Positions 48,723 through 60,278 of a stretch of 64,000 bases of DNA are shown piece by piece; the stretch's first letter is position 1, and the number at the start of each line of letters is the position of its first letter. A program made the translations under genes and the position numbers. Source of the stretch: Bidens hawaiensis (taxonomy: Eukaryota > Streptophyta > Magnoliopsida > Asterales > Asteraceae); the NCBI GenBank assembly GCA_021521415.1, contig JAIQDT010000226.1, forward strand, positions 2,208,692 to 2,272,691, written 5' to 3'. The notes below the pieces were generated by a model, which saw only the letters and a program-made list of their open reading frames with translations, was not told the DNA's origin and did no database searches.

Positions 48723-48959
48723 ATGTATATAAGATGGGCAAAAAGGTCATTTAACCAAACTCTTAAAATTAAGAGGTACAAATACGTGAAGCATTGTGTA
48801 CAATTCATTTTAGCTTCTGAAGTTGAAGTTTGAAGGTAGGGAAACGCGAAGTTGAAATTCAAAGCACGCAGCTACCGCATGATACATACAAACGCATAGA
48901 GATGTGGAACACTACAAACCCTAAAATCACATCTAAAACTCAAACCATAAGAGGTCTAC

Positions 48960-49181
48960 ACTTAAAATCGATGAATGGGAGTAGAAATCGATCATATTAG
49001 AGAAAGGGGGAAGAACCATCGGCCTAGGATTTCGATCAAGACACACAGAGGTATGTATTCTGGTTTAATTGCATTTTACTGGGACTAATCTATGGTTGTG
49101 ATTTGAAGATGTAACTGCTGTTTAAAGGGAAGATGCTTGGGGTCGGATGGAGGACAACCATCACTGGTATGTGTTTATGTG
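48960..49181 (+). other. Possible captured 5' exons, unrecognised
   Basis: A leader-like stretch ends ACACACAGAG|GTATGT near 49050, a strong donor. A second short piece (GGAAGATGCTTGGGGTCGGA, on to CATCACTG|GTATGT) ends near 49167. The pattern looks like a 5' untranslated exon and a small second exon taken from a host gene. No product can be named. Confidence 0.3.
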
Positions 49182-50927
49182 TCGTTTTTAACATATGTTT
49201 TATACAATACTCTCCCAATTCTTGTATGTTGTTTTAGGGTTTTGATATGAGTTGACTGTTTTACTTAGAAACATGAAGAAAAAGAGATTTCTCCTTTTTT
49301 AAATTACATGTAATGGTCATTAATTATAGTATCTTCAACAAATAATTTAAATGAATGTAGTTTATCTTACCCATTGTAGTTATTTTGTGAATTTTAGATG
49401 GTTTGTGAGTAGATTCTAATATAATCAAACATTTTTCAAGTGATAATTGACAACATTTAAGTTGGTTTTTTATGTGTAAATTGATATTGGCTAAATCAAG
49501 CTCTGGTGGAAATGATGTACATTGAAATGACACCTACAAATTGTCGAACAGAAAGGTATTCGACTTTTTTATCTATGTTATTAATCTCATTTTACAACTT
49601 AAAACATATGTGATTTTAGCGATGTAGGTAAAAAATGGGGATAGATCTTAGAACTTATTTACTTCAATACTTTAACTTGTTTGCTTGTTTTTATAGATTT
49701 TGAAATTGGAAATGCACGTTTATGTTTTGGATGTTGGATGCAAAACTGCTGGTTAAGGAGTGACACATATCCTGAGATGTGTAAGTTCAATTTATCATAC
49801 GTGGAATCGTTGTTTTAAAAATCTATTGTTTTTGTTACATTTTCTTGTATGTGTGCAAATAGTTTAAACTTTAAAGTGTCTAATTGATGTTAGAAACTAG
49901 TTGCTTAGACCTGGGGTTTAAGCGAGCCGAGCCGAGCCCGAACTCGCTTAAGCTCGAACTTACAACGTGTAACTTACCAGAGCTCAAGCTCTACTTGTTA
50001 AATAAAATTTTCATATTTATTTTTTAACTCTGCCTTTGTTCGCCTTGAGGCCTGATTCCGTTCTTTTAAACCTTGTTTGGGTTCAAATTCAAAGATATTT
50101 GGCCTATTTCTTTATTTAAGAGACCTTCTCTAAAAGAGCAAGTTGCAGTTCTAGAGGTTTAAGAAATGTGTGGATTTGATTATACAACATTTTTAATCTA
50201 CCTAAAGTACCTGAATAAACCTGTCCCTGCCCAACTTGATCTCATAACAGAATAACGTGTGACCTGTAATGGTATAAACCGTAGTCGATATGATATTACT
50301 AACATAACTGAGAAGACGAGAACCTTACTGGCCGAATAAGATATTTCTTTTTTTAAAAAAACCAGTTTTGGTCAAATTATTAATTTTTCAACACACTCAA
50401 ATAAAAACGAAAATCAGTTTTTTCGAGCGTGCAAGTGGCATATATGAGGGGTCAGGTTGGTCGGTGAGGCATTACGAGCGTGCAAGAAAACGATTCGGGT
50501 TATGGTGATTTTCTGCTGACATTATGGTAGAGTTTAGATACGAATTATTATAGGTTTGTGTCAAAATGCGTCATTTTTTTTGTTTTGACAACAATTGATC
50601 AGATTGTTGTACCTAAACAACCAAAAAAGTGAGTCAAAACAGGAAACTTTTGTGTGGGTTCATAGAGGTTGGATTGGGTTAGTTTAAAACACTTTTCATA
50701 TATTAGTTAGCAAGTCGGGTGGGTTAGGTAACTGGTAAATATGGGTCCGTATCAACAGAGTAACTTTTGAAATCAGTCGACCTATTGTTATTTTTGTAAT
50801 AGTTTTCAAGAAAAGAAAGGAAACCAACTGTAAAGAGGAAATCATAATAAGCTAATGAATTTTTATGTTAGATGATGGCTAAATGAGAATTATTATAATA
50901 GTGGTGTGTTAAATCTGAATTTTGCAG

Positions 50928-51049
50928 GTGCAATGGTGGAAGCTGGATCAAAATGGAGCGTGGGACAAAGCCAAATTGTTTTGCTTGGGGCGTGCTTTGT
51001 TAAGGCGAAGCAAGATATCGGTGCTGGATGAAGATGGATCAGCAACATA
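50928..51049 (+). pseudogene. Captured ABCC-type transporter exon fragment
   Basis: After an acceptor TTTTGCAG (ending 50927), one frame reads VEAGSKWSVGQSQ and the next reads LFCLGRALLRRSKISVLDEDGSAT before TAA. Together, across a single frameshift, this is the second nucleotide-binding domain of an ABCC/MRP transporter: the signature region (SVGQ in place of the canonical LSGGQ, as is usual in ABCC NBD2), then Walker B ending in LDE. The normal ATASVD after LDE is replaced by DGSAT and a stop. Only one exon is present, so it is a captured fragment inside the Helitron, not a gene. Confidence 0.8.
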
Positions 51050-51079
51050 ATTTTACATCTAGGTTAACCTTTTATTTTA

Positions 51080-52020
51080 TAAACAGGCCGATTCGGAACG
51101 GTTTGTAAACGAGCTAAGTCGGACTATTGTAAGCGATTCGAACCAGCTCGGTTTGTAAGCAAACCGAGCTGACTCAGTTTGTAAGAAGGCAGAATAAGCT
51201 CGGTTTATTGGATCAAAGTTTAATAAAATTGTACTAAGTTGTAACGAGCCTAGATGTTTCAAAAGAATATATAAAAGAATGTAAATGAACAAACTTAAAG
51301 TAACGAACATGAGCATAAACGAATGTTCATGGACAGAAATGAACGAACTAGACACACGTTCAGGAATTTTGAAGCCGAACTGAAATGAAACGACTGAACT
51401 GTAAACCAAAAAAAGCATAAATCCAAAACTAAAAACCTTTAACCGAAGCGACACATAAAACCACAAAAATCAAAACTAAACCAAAACAAAATTAAAATCT
51501 GAAACCGAATAAAAAAACGAATATATTGAAACTGAACTGACACGAAACAACCAAAACCAAAAACTAAATAAACTAAAACCGAACAAAAATGAAACTAAAA
51601 GATGGTAACTGAAACCGAAACTAAAAACCTAATAAACTGAAAACTGAAATAAACTCCACAGTTGAAAATATTGAACCCCAAAAAAAAGGAGCAGAAAACC
51701 TTAACAAAAGGAACAAAAAACCGGGAAAAAAAAATCGATACTGAATAGAAACGAAACTAAAACCTGAAACCAAACCAAATCCAGAAAACGAATATGTTGA
51801 AACCGAACTTAAATGAAACAACCGAACCGAAAACCAGAAATAAAAAATTGTAACTAACCAAAGCGAAACAAAATACTGAAAAAAATCGAAATAAACTGAA
51901 ATGAAACTAAAACCTGGAACCGAATCAAATAAAGACCGAATATAGTGTAACCGAACTGATACGAAACGACCAAAATTCAACCAAAACAAAAACTGATTAA
52001 GTGTAAAAACTAACCTGTGT
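51080..52020. repeat. AACCGAAAC-type degenerate simple repeat
   Basis: About 950 bases are almost wholly built from AAACTGAAA, AACCGAACTG and AAACGAAAC variants, preceded by AGCTCGGTTTGTAA pieces. Long open frames on the minus strand here (51077-51466 and 51621-52031) reflect the lack of stops in this composition and are not genes. Confidence 0.75.
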
Positions 52021-52098
52021 AAGTGTAACAAATTGGTGTTATATGTTTAGTTTAAATGCATAAAAATGGTTTTATATTAATTTTGTTTGTTTTAAAAG

Positions 52099-52190
52099 GA
52101 TGCTCCTGTGCGACCGTGCATTTCTTCGTTTGATAGGCGGCTCATTCAGGTGGCGATTGATGTGGAAGAACATGCTCGGCGGTTAGCAAT
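52099..52190 (+). pseudogene. Captured exon fragment, unrecognised
   Basis: After acceptor TTTTAAAAG the frame reads [20 protein letters not shown] and continues [12 protein letters not shown], ending ACAA|GTAAAT, an acceptable donor. The composition is protein-like and the splice borders sit well. I do not recognise the family. Confidence 0.4.
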
Positions 52191-52369
52191 TACAAGTAAA
52201 TCTTTTTTCATAATAAATATTTAATAACAACTTAACAAGTTTCCATATAACTTATAAACTTATTAAATCTTTGAGCTGAAATTTGAAAATTTTTCAATGG
52301 TGAATGTTGATGATGATTCGAGACCTCGTGGCTGCACCTGGAGCATGCGGGGAAGCTTAAACAAACATG

Positions 52370-52500
52370 AAATAACGGATATAAACGAGCGTAAACGGAC
52401 GAACATAAACGAGTGTAGACGAGCACACATAAACGAGCTTAAATGAACGACATAAACAAGCGCTCATGAACGGACATGAATGAACAAACGAGACATGGGT
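52370..52500. repeat. ATAAACGAGCG-type degenerate repeat
   Basis: About ten imperfect copies of a 10-12 base unit around CATAAACGAGC. Related phrases occur near 51280-51360. Confidence 0.7.
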
Positions 52501-52760
52501 TAATAACTCTTTACGCTCTTTGAATGTTATATTATTTAAGGAATTTAAGTTTTTTTTAGGAACATAGGATCTACAGTATGGAGAAATAGGATTGGTTGTG
52601 GATTAAAAATGGCGTGAGGCCTTAGCGGATAAAGATAAAGGAGGAGATATAATTATAGTAGCAAGGCTTGTTGAGTTTTAGCCCGGATGGTAGGTTGATT
52701 ATAACTTATTTATCATTACTAATTTATGTTTAGTCTTTTATAATGTTACTAATTTTTCAG

Positions 52761-53089
52761 GAAGTTGTTGGAAATGCTGATATTGTGGTCAACATATTGC
52801 CTTCAAAGCACAATATATCTGGCTTGAGAGGAAAGTTCAGGTCCAAGCAAAAGGAACTACCCTTTCTACACATGTGGCTCTCTTTCAGGTTATTATTGAA
52901 TGTCATTTCTATATAACATATGGGGTTTTATGTATAGTTTCTTAATTAGTAATTTAAACTTGTTTTATATGCAGAGGGAAGTGATTATGAGTATAAAAGA
53001 TGATCAAGTAGATGCAATTCGGCTTATTATTACAATTCGGCTTTCGGTTGACAGAAGGAATGGGTCCTACTCAACCTAGCTAAGTGGTT
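52761..53089 (+). pseudogene. Captured two-exon gene fragment, unrecognised
   Basis: After TTTTTCAG a first exon reads EVVGNADIVVNILPS and, one frame over, KAQYIWLERKVQVQAKGTTL and STHVALFQ, ending at a donor-like TTTCAG|GTTATT near 52889. After ATATGCAG (about 52976) the next exon continues in phase as REVIMSIKDDQVDAIRLIIT and IRLSVDRRNGSYST, then a stop. The run of about 60 residues across the intron is too protein-like for chance. The family is not recognised. Confidence 0.45.
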
Positions 53090-54734
53090 CTAGAAAGCCC
53101 ATGTGGAGGAACTGGAGTTAAGTTTGTAGTGGTAGCCTTGTGGGTCATGATGATGTAGATTGTGTGGGTACATGTTTGTATTTAAATTTTATGAATTTGC
53201 ATTTCTGTAAGATTTTTGGAAGTATTAAATACTTGCATTTTGAAATAATTCAAGATTTTGTCTTTTTGTTTTGTTTGACTTTTATTCTTGTATCTATTTG
53301 AATTGCAGACATTGGCGAAGTATAGTTGGGGCAGGGTGGCCCCGACCTCTTTCGTTTTTTGGCGAAGCAGTGTAAATTTAATCGTTTTCGTCATACATTT
53401 TTATACGTAGTGTAAATTTACCCGTTTTCAACTGAAAATTTTATCCCGACTCCCTCTGTTTACGGTTTTTTAATGAGTATTTTTTTCCGGCCCCCTCGAC
53501 ATTTTTGTTCAAGCTTCGCCACTTACAGAGTCAAAAATTTATGGATGATTTTGAATTTTGGCTTCAAACAAGCCATTGAATAATTTAGAAAGTTGGACTA
53601 AAATGCTCATCCGCATTTGTTTCTTTTCTTTGATAATGAAAATGTAACTGGATTGTTTGCGTTTGACTTTTCACCCAAGTCAAATTGTATAGTTTCTTAT
53701 GGATACACAAGGGGTTGAATCATTATTATGGTACTGCATCAAGTTAGTAAATTACCTTCATATCATGTCGAGTTTATCAAATAGATCTTTGTTATGTCTC
53801 TTCTCATATATAAGATTTTGACTGTATGTGTAATAAACTTTTTGTAATATCACATATTCACATGGATAAAAAAAACTATCAGAAATAGTATATAATATGT
53901 CACGAGATATTAACACACTACAAGAAGAAATTAATCATGCTGTAATTTGTCGCTCCCGCCGCATCGTGCGGGTATCTACTAGTGTGTATATATATATAAA
54001 TATATATATATTTAACATCCTACTTTTGACAATAATAAATTAATTAAATTTCGTTTATTCTATAAAGTGTCGTGTGTCGGTTTACGTAAATAAACTATAA
54101 GATGATGGGCTTGGACTTTAAAAGATGGAATAAGAGATGGAATGGGCCTTAGGTCCATGGGCTTAAGGGAGTATAAATACCCCTTAAACCCTAAACCTTT
54201 CCATTTAATCTATCTCTACATACTAGCCTACACCATCAAAAACACACACAAACACTATCCTATAACCCGAGTCAAGATCGGAAGGCGAAAACCCGAGATT
54301 ATTGGTGCTAGAACGTGGAAACGAACCAAGACAACATCAAGCTTAACCGTATTCGTAGTTCGACTCGTTTAAGGTACGTTGATGATTAGAAATCGTTCGT
54401 TTAGGTTCGAATTGGTTTGAGAAATCAAAGATCCGTATTAGTATGTTGAAAACGAATCCAACACAACAAATATTACTAAAATCTATTTACGATTGATAGG
54501 TTAATTGAAAAACTAAAATAACCCGTAGCATATAGCCTTAATCGCACCCCATAAACATGAATATTTGGACGACAAAAAGGGTTAGGGTTTGTAGGCGCTG
54601 TAATTCCGAATCCGTTGATACTTAAATCGTGTTATTTGGTTAAGAAACGAATGTTTAATTGCATATCTAAGATCTGTTGACTATTTGCTGTTCTTGACGA
54701 TTTTGACTTTGACCCTGAGTCAAAGTCTGGATAA

Positions 54735-55085
54735 GATGGGCGTTAGGTAACGAATCAAATAACCAATACGTTAAGGCAAGATAACGAATCAGTTCTCCAA
54801 TTCGTTATGTCCAAACAACGAACCAGTTCACCCATTCGTTATGCCCAAATAACGAACTAGACAGCGAACCAGATAACGAATTAGGCGATTTGTTACTCGG
54901 TAATTCGTTAAGAATAATGTAACGAATCAGGGATTTTTCAGATAAAGAATTGGAATGACGAATCAGTTAACGAACTAGATTATGAAAGTAACGAATTAGC
55001 TAACGAATTAGGCTTAATTCGTTATAAAGATTGAGTTAGCGAAGTAGAAAATAATTCGTTAACCAATTAGCTAACGAATCAACTT
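54735..55085. repeat. TAACGAAT/ATTCGTTA motif array in the 54-kb LTR
   Basis: About twelve exact 8-mers in both orientations plus several AACGAAC variants in 350 bases, downstream of the TATA box. Confidence 0.85.
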
Positions 55086-55088
55086 AAC

Positions 55089-55175
55089 CCCAGCCAGGGG
55101 CTCTGCCCATTGGACCCCGCTAGGGGCTGCCGCCCCTAGAACCCTGCTGCCAGGGGCGCTGCCCGCGGACCCCTG
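55089..55175. repeat. GC-rich palindrome cluster
   Basis: CAGGGGCTCTGCCC, then TAGGGGCTGCCGCCCCTA, then CAGGGGCGCTGCCCGCGGAC ending CCCCTG form a series of short inverted repeats in otherwise AT-rich DNA. A similar GC-rich patch lies near 58420-58440. Confidence 0.75.
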
Positions 55176-55592
55176 TTCGTTGTGGGTAATAATTAAACTA
55201 GAAATATGATATGGATAGTGATAGTTAATTGATACGTGTAATTGTTATACAGTTAGTCGTGCACAGCTCAAGAAGGGAATAACGATAAACGGTGAACGTA
55301 ACCGAATTCAGATGAGTTTCTAGCCCCACTTACTTGTTATGTTTTCGGGGATGTGTGCATACTTGATGTGATTAGTTAATACGCTTACCTTAAATGGTAA
55401 GTGTATGTCTTATATGATGTATGTATGAATGAAAGCTTGATGATGCATGAACGATCTTCGGATATTGCATGTATCGTCAATGTATAGTTTAAAGATATGT
55501 TTGATATGAATATGCATGATATACAAATGATGTATGTGCTATGGAAGCTATAATTAAGAATGTATAGAAATGTATGGAAGGTATGGTTAGAA

Positions 55593-55752
55593 AGGGAACG
55601 GACCCTAATAATATCCGCGAATGAAGGGAACGGACACTAATAATATCCGCGAATGTAGGGTACGGACCCTAATAATATCCGTGAACGTAGGGAACGGACC
55701 CTAATAATATATGCGAATGCAGGGGACAGACCCTAATAATATCTGTGAATGT
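55593..55752. repeat. 32-bp tandem repeat, five units
   Basis: Units start at 55593, 55625, 55657, 55689 and 55721, each reading AGGGAACGGACCCTAATAAT and then ATCCGCGAATG with few changes. CGGA and TCCG inside each unit can form a small stem. Confidence 0.92.
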
Positions 55753-56287
55753 TTTAGCATGAGGTATATGTATATGTGTATGTATGAAAGGAAAGAAAGA
55801 AGGTATGATATTATGAGCGTACGAAGGAAGGTAGAGAACTATGTAAGTATATGTACCTTCGGGTGCGTATATAAGAATGTGTATGGACGTATTGTATGTT
55901 ACTTTATTAACTAGAACTCACTCAGCGTAGCTGACTTTTAGTATGCACGCAGGTGAGTAGAATGAGGCAGCTGGCTTGAGCGGGGCACATGGCAGAAGAA
56001 TAAGAGTCTGGCATCTGAAGACTTGTTATGTTATGTTTTGATTTTGAAAGACGAGATGAATGTTTTAAGACATGTTATGACTTATTATTGTAATATTATG
56101 AAAGTTTTAATATTCCGCGAATGTTTTAATTAACTCTGATATTTAGAACTGTGTTTATGAGTAAATCCAATGTCCAAATGTGAGGCACCGGTAACAGGGC
56201 CTTACAATATATATATTAATAACAAATTCTAACAATTCAATATTAAGTCTTAAATTTATAAAACCAAACAATCCTAACTGAACTTTC

Positions 56288-56352
56288 CACTAACGACAAG
56301 TGTACCGATCACGTAACAGCACAGTCTAACGGAAGTCCAGATGTCGAACACA
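56288..56352 (+). repeat. Inverted-pair arm, left
   Basis: It contains AAGTGTACCGATC and, about 30 bases later, GAAGTCCAGATGTCGAAC. The reverse complement of 59638-59690 shows AAGTGTACCTATC and the identical GAAGTCCAGATGTCGAAC. Confidence 0.75.
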
Positions 56353-59300
56353 AAGACACAAAGAACGGCTAAGATAATTAACCCTAATCTAATTCCTGCC
56401 TAAATAATATATTTATTTATCTTAATTTTTTAAACTAACTTGACTTAACTAACGGTGAAACTTAACGGAACTAACGATAATAAGAAAACGAATCACCTAC
56501 GTAGGATGACTTAACAATCGTAAGATGACATGGGTGCTAACTTTTGGTTGAAACCAGGGTTCTAAAGATGGGCTAACATAGGTGAGGTTGAGGCAATTGG
56601 GTCCCTACGGTCAGTGTTACCAGAAATCCCTAATGACGTCTATATAGCTTTTAATTCATGGTTGTTAATCTACATACCCTAATCACTTGGTCCATGTCTA
56701 GGTTACAGATCTCACTAAGGCTTGAGCTAATTACAAACCTAGGAGAAGAGGGGTCATTCAATACTAAGGACAAAATAATTCAACTTATAAACTTAACCTA
56801 GACGACAACAGGAAGAACCGCACGTGGTCTCGCAACGACTAACCCGATCAACTAACTAGCAAGATAAGCCGACACCTAAGGTCTTGGTCCAACTCAAAGG
56901 TGGTGACTCAGTTACTTTAATGATCCAAGAAACACAAAACCTAATGATATGCCTACCACAATCAATCAACGCACAAAGTATTAACTGAAACATGCAGTTA
57001 ACGCCTACACGAAACTAATTCATGCTATAATCAACCACACGGGGTACATGCATCCTGAGATACATCTATGGCAGTGGGTAAACACATAATAATATCACCA
57101 AATATGAACTTTACAAAAGATAAACAATGAACCACTTGTTAAGCACCTTGAACTACTTAATCTAAACCGTTAAACATCAAACCAAGGTGATTCTAACCAA
57201 TCATAATCAATGAATACTAGAAACGATATATAAAGTGATAAACATGTTCATATAAATCTAATTACAAAAAGTTTGAATGATTAAAAACCAAAAACAAACT
57301 CACAAACGTTAAAACAAGCCAAACCAACAACCAAAGGATAAAGGATAGAAACGTATGCTGCTCCTTCTTGGTTTCTCTCGAAGAACAGGTGTGAGATGGT
57401 TGGAAGCTTGAATAATTTCGTTCATAGGGTTTATTATTTTTAAATATATCTCTTAAACTTGTTAAACAAGCCAAAATAAGCCAAAACAAGCCCATAAGCT
57501 CATATAAGAACAAAATAGTCAAGGTAATGAAAGTCAAGGCCTGGGCAGCCCCTTGGGTGCCGCGTCATTCGGACTAAGAGGTTAACCTGGTCGCGTAGCA
57601 TGGCCAGGCCCCTGGGTCTTCGTTTCTCGTTTTTTCACTCGTTAAAGCTCGTATACGTGTTCCGTCTTCAATACAATCTTCGTTTTGCTTCGTGTCTTCT
57701 TGTTAGGACTAGTTTATGCTTCTCATCCACAGAAGCTACATCAATAATGGATATGTAATTTCACGCAAGAACAATTGATATTCGTTAAATATTTAAACAC
57801 AAAACGATCACGAATTCGATATAATTCTCTATTTAATTCGCAACACATCACAACTCACTCAACCAACAGTTATCAATTGTCAAGTCTAACCAAGAAGAGG
57901 TCTAGCCATCGTGATTCATTTATATTTGAGTGGCCATGCTTAGTTGTATGTCAGTGAGGCATTGATATGAGCTAAATTATATATAAATATTTCTCATACT
58001 TTTAGTTACTTTTGGGCCAGCTTTTATTGCATAATATTATTAATTGGTTCATATTTAGATTTTAAATGTTCTAATAGACAACGAGCTAATATGGAGTACT
58101 TTTATTAAACTTGAGACTGACAAACTAATGTTCAAAAACATAAATAAATAATTTTACTCTATATAGTTATTAATATTGTTAGTATTACTAACAATGTTAT
58201 TTAACTAATTTTAATAATGGTAAAAGTAATTAATCAAGTTGAATCTTAGTTTATAAATACAAGTTAACACATTAAAGTATGGCAGGAACATTTAAATGAA
58301 ATATGATTGGGCTTGGATATAAAAGATCATGAAGCTTTTTAGAGATGGGCTTAGGTCATCGGGCAAAAAAAAATAAAGGTAATTGCCTAGCAAGAAAATA
58401 AAGGAGAGCTAATTGGGAGGGGGCGGGCTGCCCCTGCTGTGCGTTTGAAGTGGGGAACAAGCAGCCTAGATGCTCAAAAAAAACTCACGGCCAAAAGTAA
58501 AAGAAATTGGGAAGCAAGCAAGACCGCACCCTGGTGAAAAAGTCAAGGCAATCGGTATTAATTGAAATCAAACAAGCAAGCAAGCACGTCAAATTAAAGT
58601 CACGGCCAAATTTTAAAAACTTCAAAAAGGTATTAAAAAGCAAGTAGGCAGGCTGCAGAATTAATTTAAGCTCACAGGCTAGTAGCTCATCTAGTATTAG
58701 TATTTTCGATAAACTGTAATACTTGTTTAATTCTTGTTTCGTCGATTATTATGGTTGGCTAAATTGTTATACTGTCTGGGTTTAGATAAATACTTTTTAG
58801 ACTCGTTTTATATTCAGTTTTGGATTATATATTAATTGGTTCGTGTTTTGGTAAAGTTTTTATTTTATTTGGTTGTGATGCATATGCGTATTTGGTATTA
58901 ATTTATTATCAATTTATTGTTCCATATGCGTCTTGTGAATGTCTTTCATGTATGGATGCATATTAGGTTACTTACTAGGTGTTTGTAACTAGTTTATGGT
59001 TTATAGTTTACGTATTCCATAGGAACGGTAATTGAGAGTTTAGAGATACCTTATATTCTGTCACTTGAGAGACCGAGAGGTAATTTTAGTGTCGTCTGTT
59101 TTGGTCATTTACGGGTTTGGGTAGTGATTGCACGGGAGTGAGTTACCCTAGATTCCTTGAGATTCTTACAGATCCGAATTATAACCGAATTTAATAAGAA
59201 TACCCCTTTCGCCTTAGGGTGTTTTGTGATTAGAGAGACCTGGAGGTGATTTAATCTTTAGGTACCTTAACATATTTAGGTAAGGTGAAATCGGGAGGTG

Positions 59301-59637
59301 ATCCGAACCATTTAACTGTTGAGCTTACATGATATTTAGGGTTCTTAGGTATTGTTGGTGAGACCGGGAGGTGATCTAGCATATTTTAGTTATTCATTAA
59401 GTCTCATATTCTTAGAATATGGTACAAATCATAAATCCAATTTCGAGAGTTTACGAGTTGACTAGTAGGATTCCTTACCTAGGTAGTTGTTTCTCCTATT
59501 TGAGTTCTAAACCGATTTGTTCGTGTCAGTTTTAGTTTAAATATTATTTATTTTATAGTTAATAATTAAAAAATACAAAAATCAATTAATTAAGTTTAGT
59601 TAATTTAGAGTCTAGTTTAGGTGTCGCTAGTGCCATT

Positions 59638-59700
59638 TGGTTCGACATCTGGACTTCATTAAGCTTTAATACAGTCGATAGGTACACTTGCCTGTCTGGT
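59638..59700 (-). repeat. Inverted-pair arm, right
   Basis: On the minus strand it matches the left arm at 56288-56352 (18 identical bases plus 12 of 13 at the AAGTGTACC block). Together the arms bracket about 3.3 kb. Confidence 0.75.
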
Positions 59701-60278
59701 GGTCTAGCATTATGATAGTCTAGATTTATAAATTTAAAACTAGAGTGTCTAGGCTATGTTAAGTTTTTAATAGACCGTTTTGCACATCAGACATAATAAG
59801 CTTTAGCATGGTTAACAACCCACCCAAATCGACATGACCCGTTACTTCACCCACTAAATTTAACCGGAAGAAACACATGAACACGGCGTGTTAAAATACG
59901 TAAATTTCTAAATATAGAAAAACAACAAAGGAACAGGTCAAAGAAAACTAATGTAATAATTAAAAGTCTACTAAACTAAGATGTACAAAGGGTAGTTGAA
60001 GAGTAATAACCATTGACGTGGTATAACATTAGCTGATCCATGTTTTTTTTGTACTAAGCGGTGGTGAGAAAATTGTAAAAGTAGTTAACGTGTTAATTAT
60101 AGTTATGGTATAGTATCATTATAATAATTATTCACCTCAATGAATGAAAATGAGATGGGAGCTTGTATAGATTAAATTAGGCTTTGAGTGACTTTCAACT
60201 AGTTCAGCTTATCTTCTTAGCTGAATTTCTTATTTAACCCATTTAATATAAACCATCACTTAAATTGACCCATTAACA

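Larger units (their letters stand above)
45894..53982 (+). mobile_element. Helitron with captured gene fragments (5' end approximate)
   Basis: The 3' end is convincing: hairpin CCCGC (53955-53959)/GCGGG (53968-53972), ten bases, then CTAG (53979-53982) followed by T. The left end is placed where TCCTATTCTTGCTATACTATT-type sequence, followed by GGTCTCCACCTAGATACC, resembles known plant Helitron 5' ends; the exact TC is uncertain (45892-45910). No Rep/helicase gene is present, so it is non-autonomous. Inside are several exon-like fragments with splice signals, a second Helitron 3' end in the opposite orientation at 48017, and long AT-rich parts. Either one 8-kb Helitron has taken another inside it, or the two ends belong to separate elements. 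Stretches such as 46430-47990 and 53100-53930 hold nothing I can recognise. Confidence 0.5.
54060..56207 (+). repeat. Probable LTR (solo or truncated), left end uncertain
   Basis: A strong plant TATA box, GAGTATAAATACCCC (54170-54184), is followed by CCTTAAACCCTAAACC and a leader rich in ACACAC. The right end reads GGTAACAGGGCCTTACA at 56207, like gypsy LTR ends. Within it are a TAACGAAT array (54735-55085), a GC-rich palindrome cluster (55089-55175) and a 32-bp tandem repeat. No coding sequence flanks it, and the left end merges into TA-rich sequence, so I could not find a target duplication. Confidence 0.5.
56208..60278. other. Non-coding repeat-derived region
   Basis: No gene is supported; the 91-codon minus-strand frame at 57262-57537 is AT-biased and unlike a known protein. 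Contents: inverted-pair motifs (described separately), a GC-richer patch at 57540-57615 (CTGGGCAGCCCC, GGCCAGGCCCC), a TATA-like ATTATATATAAATA near 57975, a GC patch at 58415-58440, and four phrases of the type GAGACCGGGAGGTGAT between 59070 and 59380. These are typical of the non-coding parts of old gypsy elements. Confidence 0.4.

Noticed and set aside
51077..52031. Two minus-strand ORFs of 129 and 136 codons, Phe/Ser-rich
   Set aside because: They fall in AACCGAAAC-type simple repeat that lacks stops by composition.
57262..57537. 91-codon minus-strand ORF with hydrophobic segments
   Set aside because: AT-rich composition gives Leu/Phe runs; no family, no promoter, and it lies in repeat debris.
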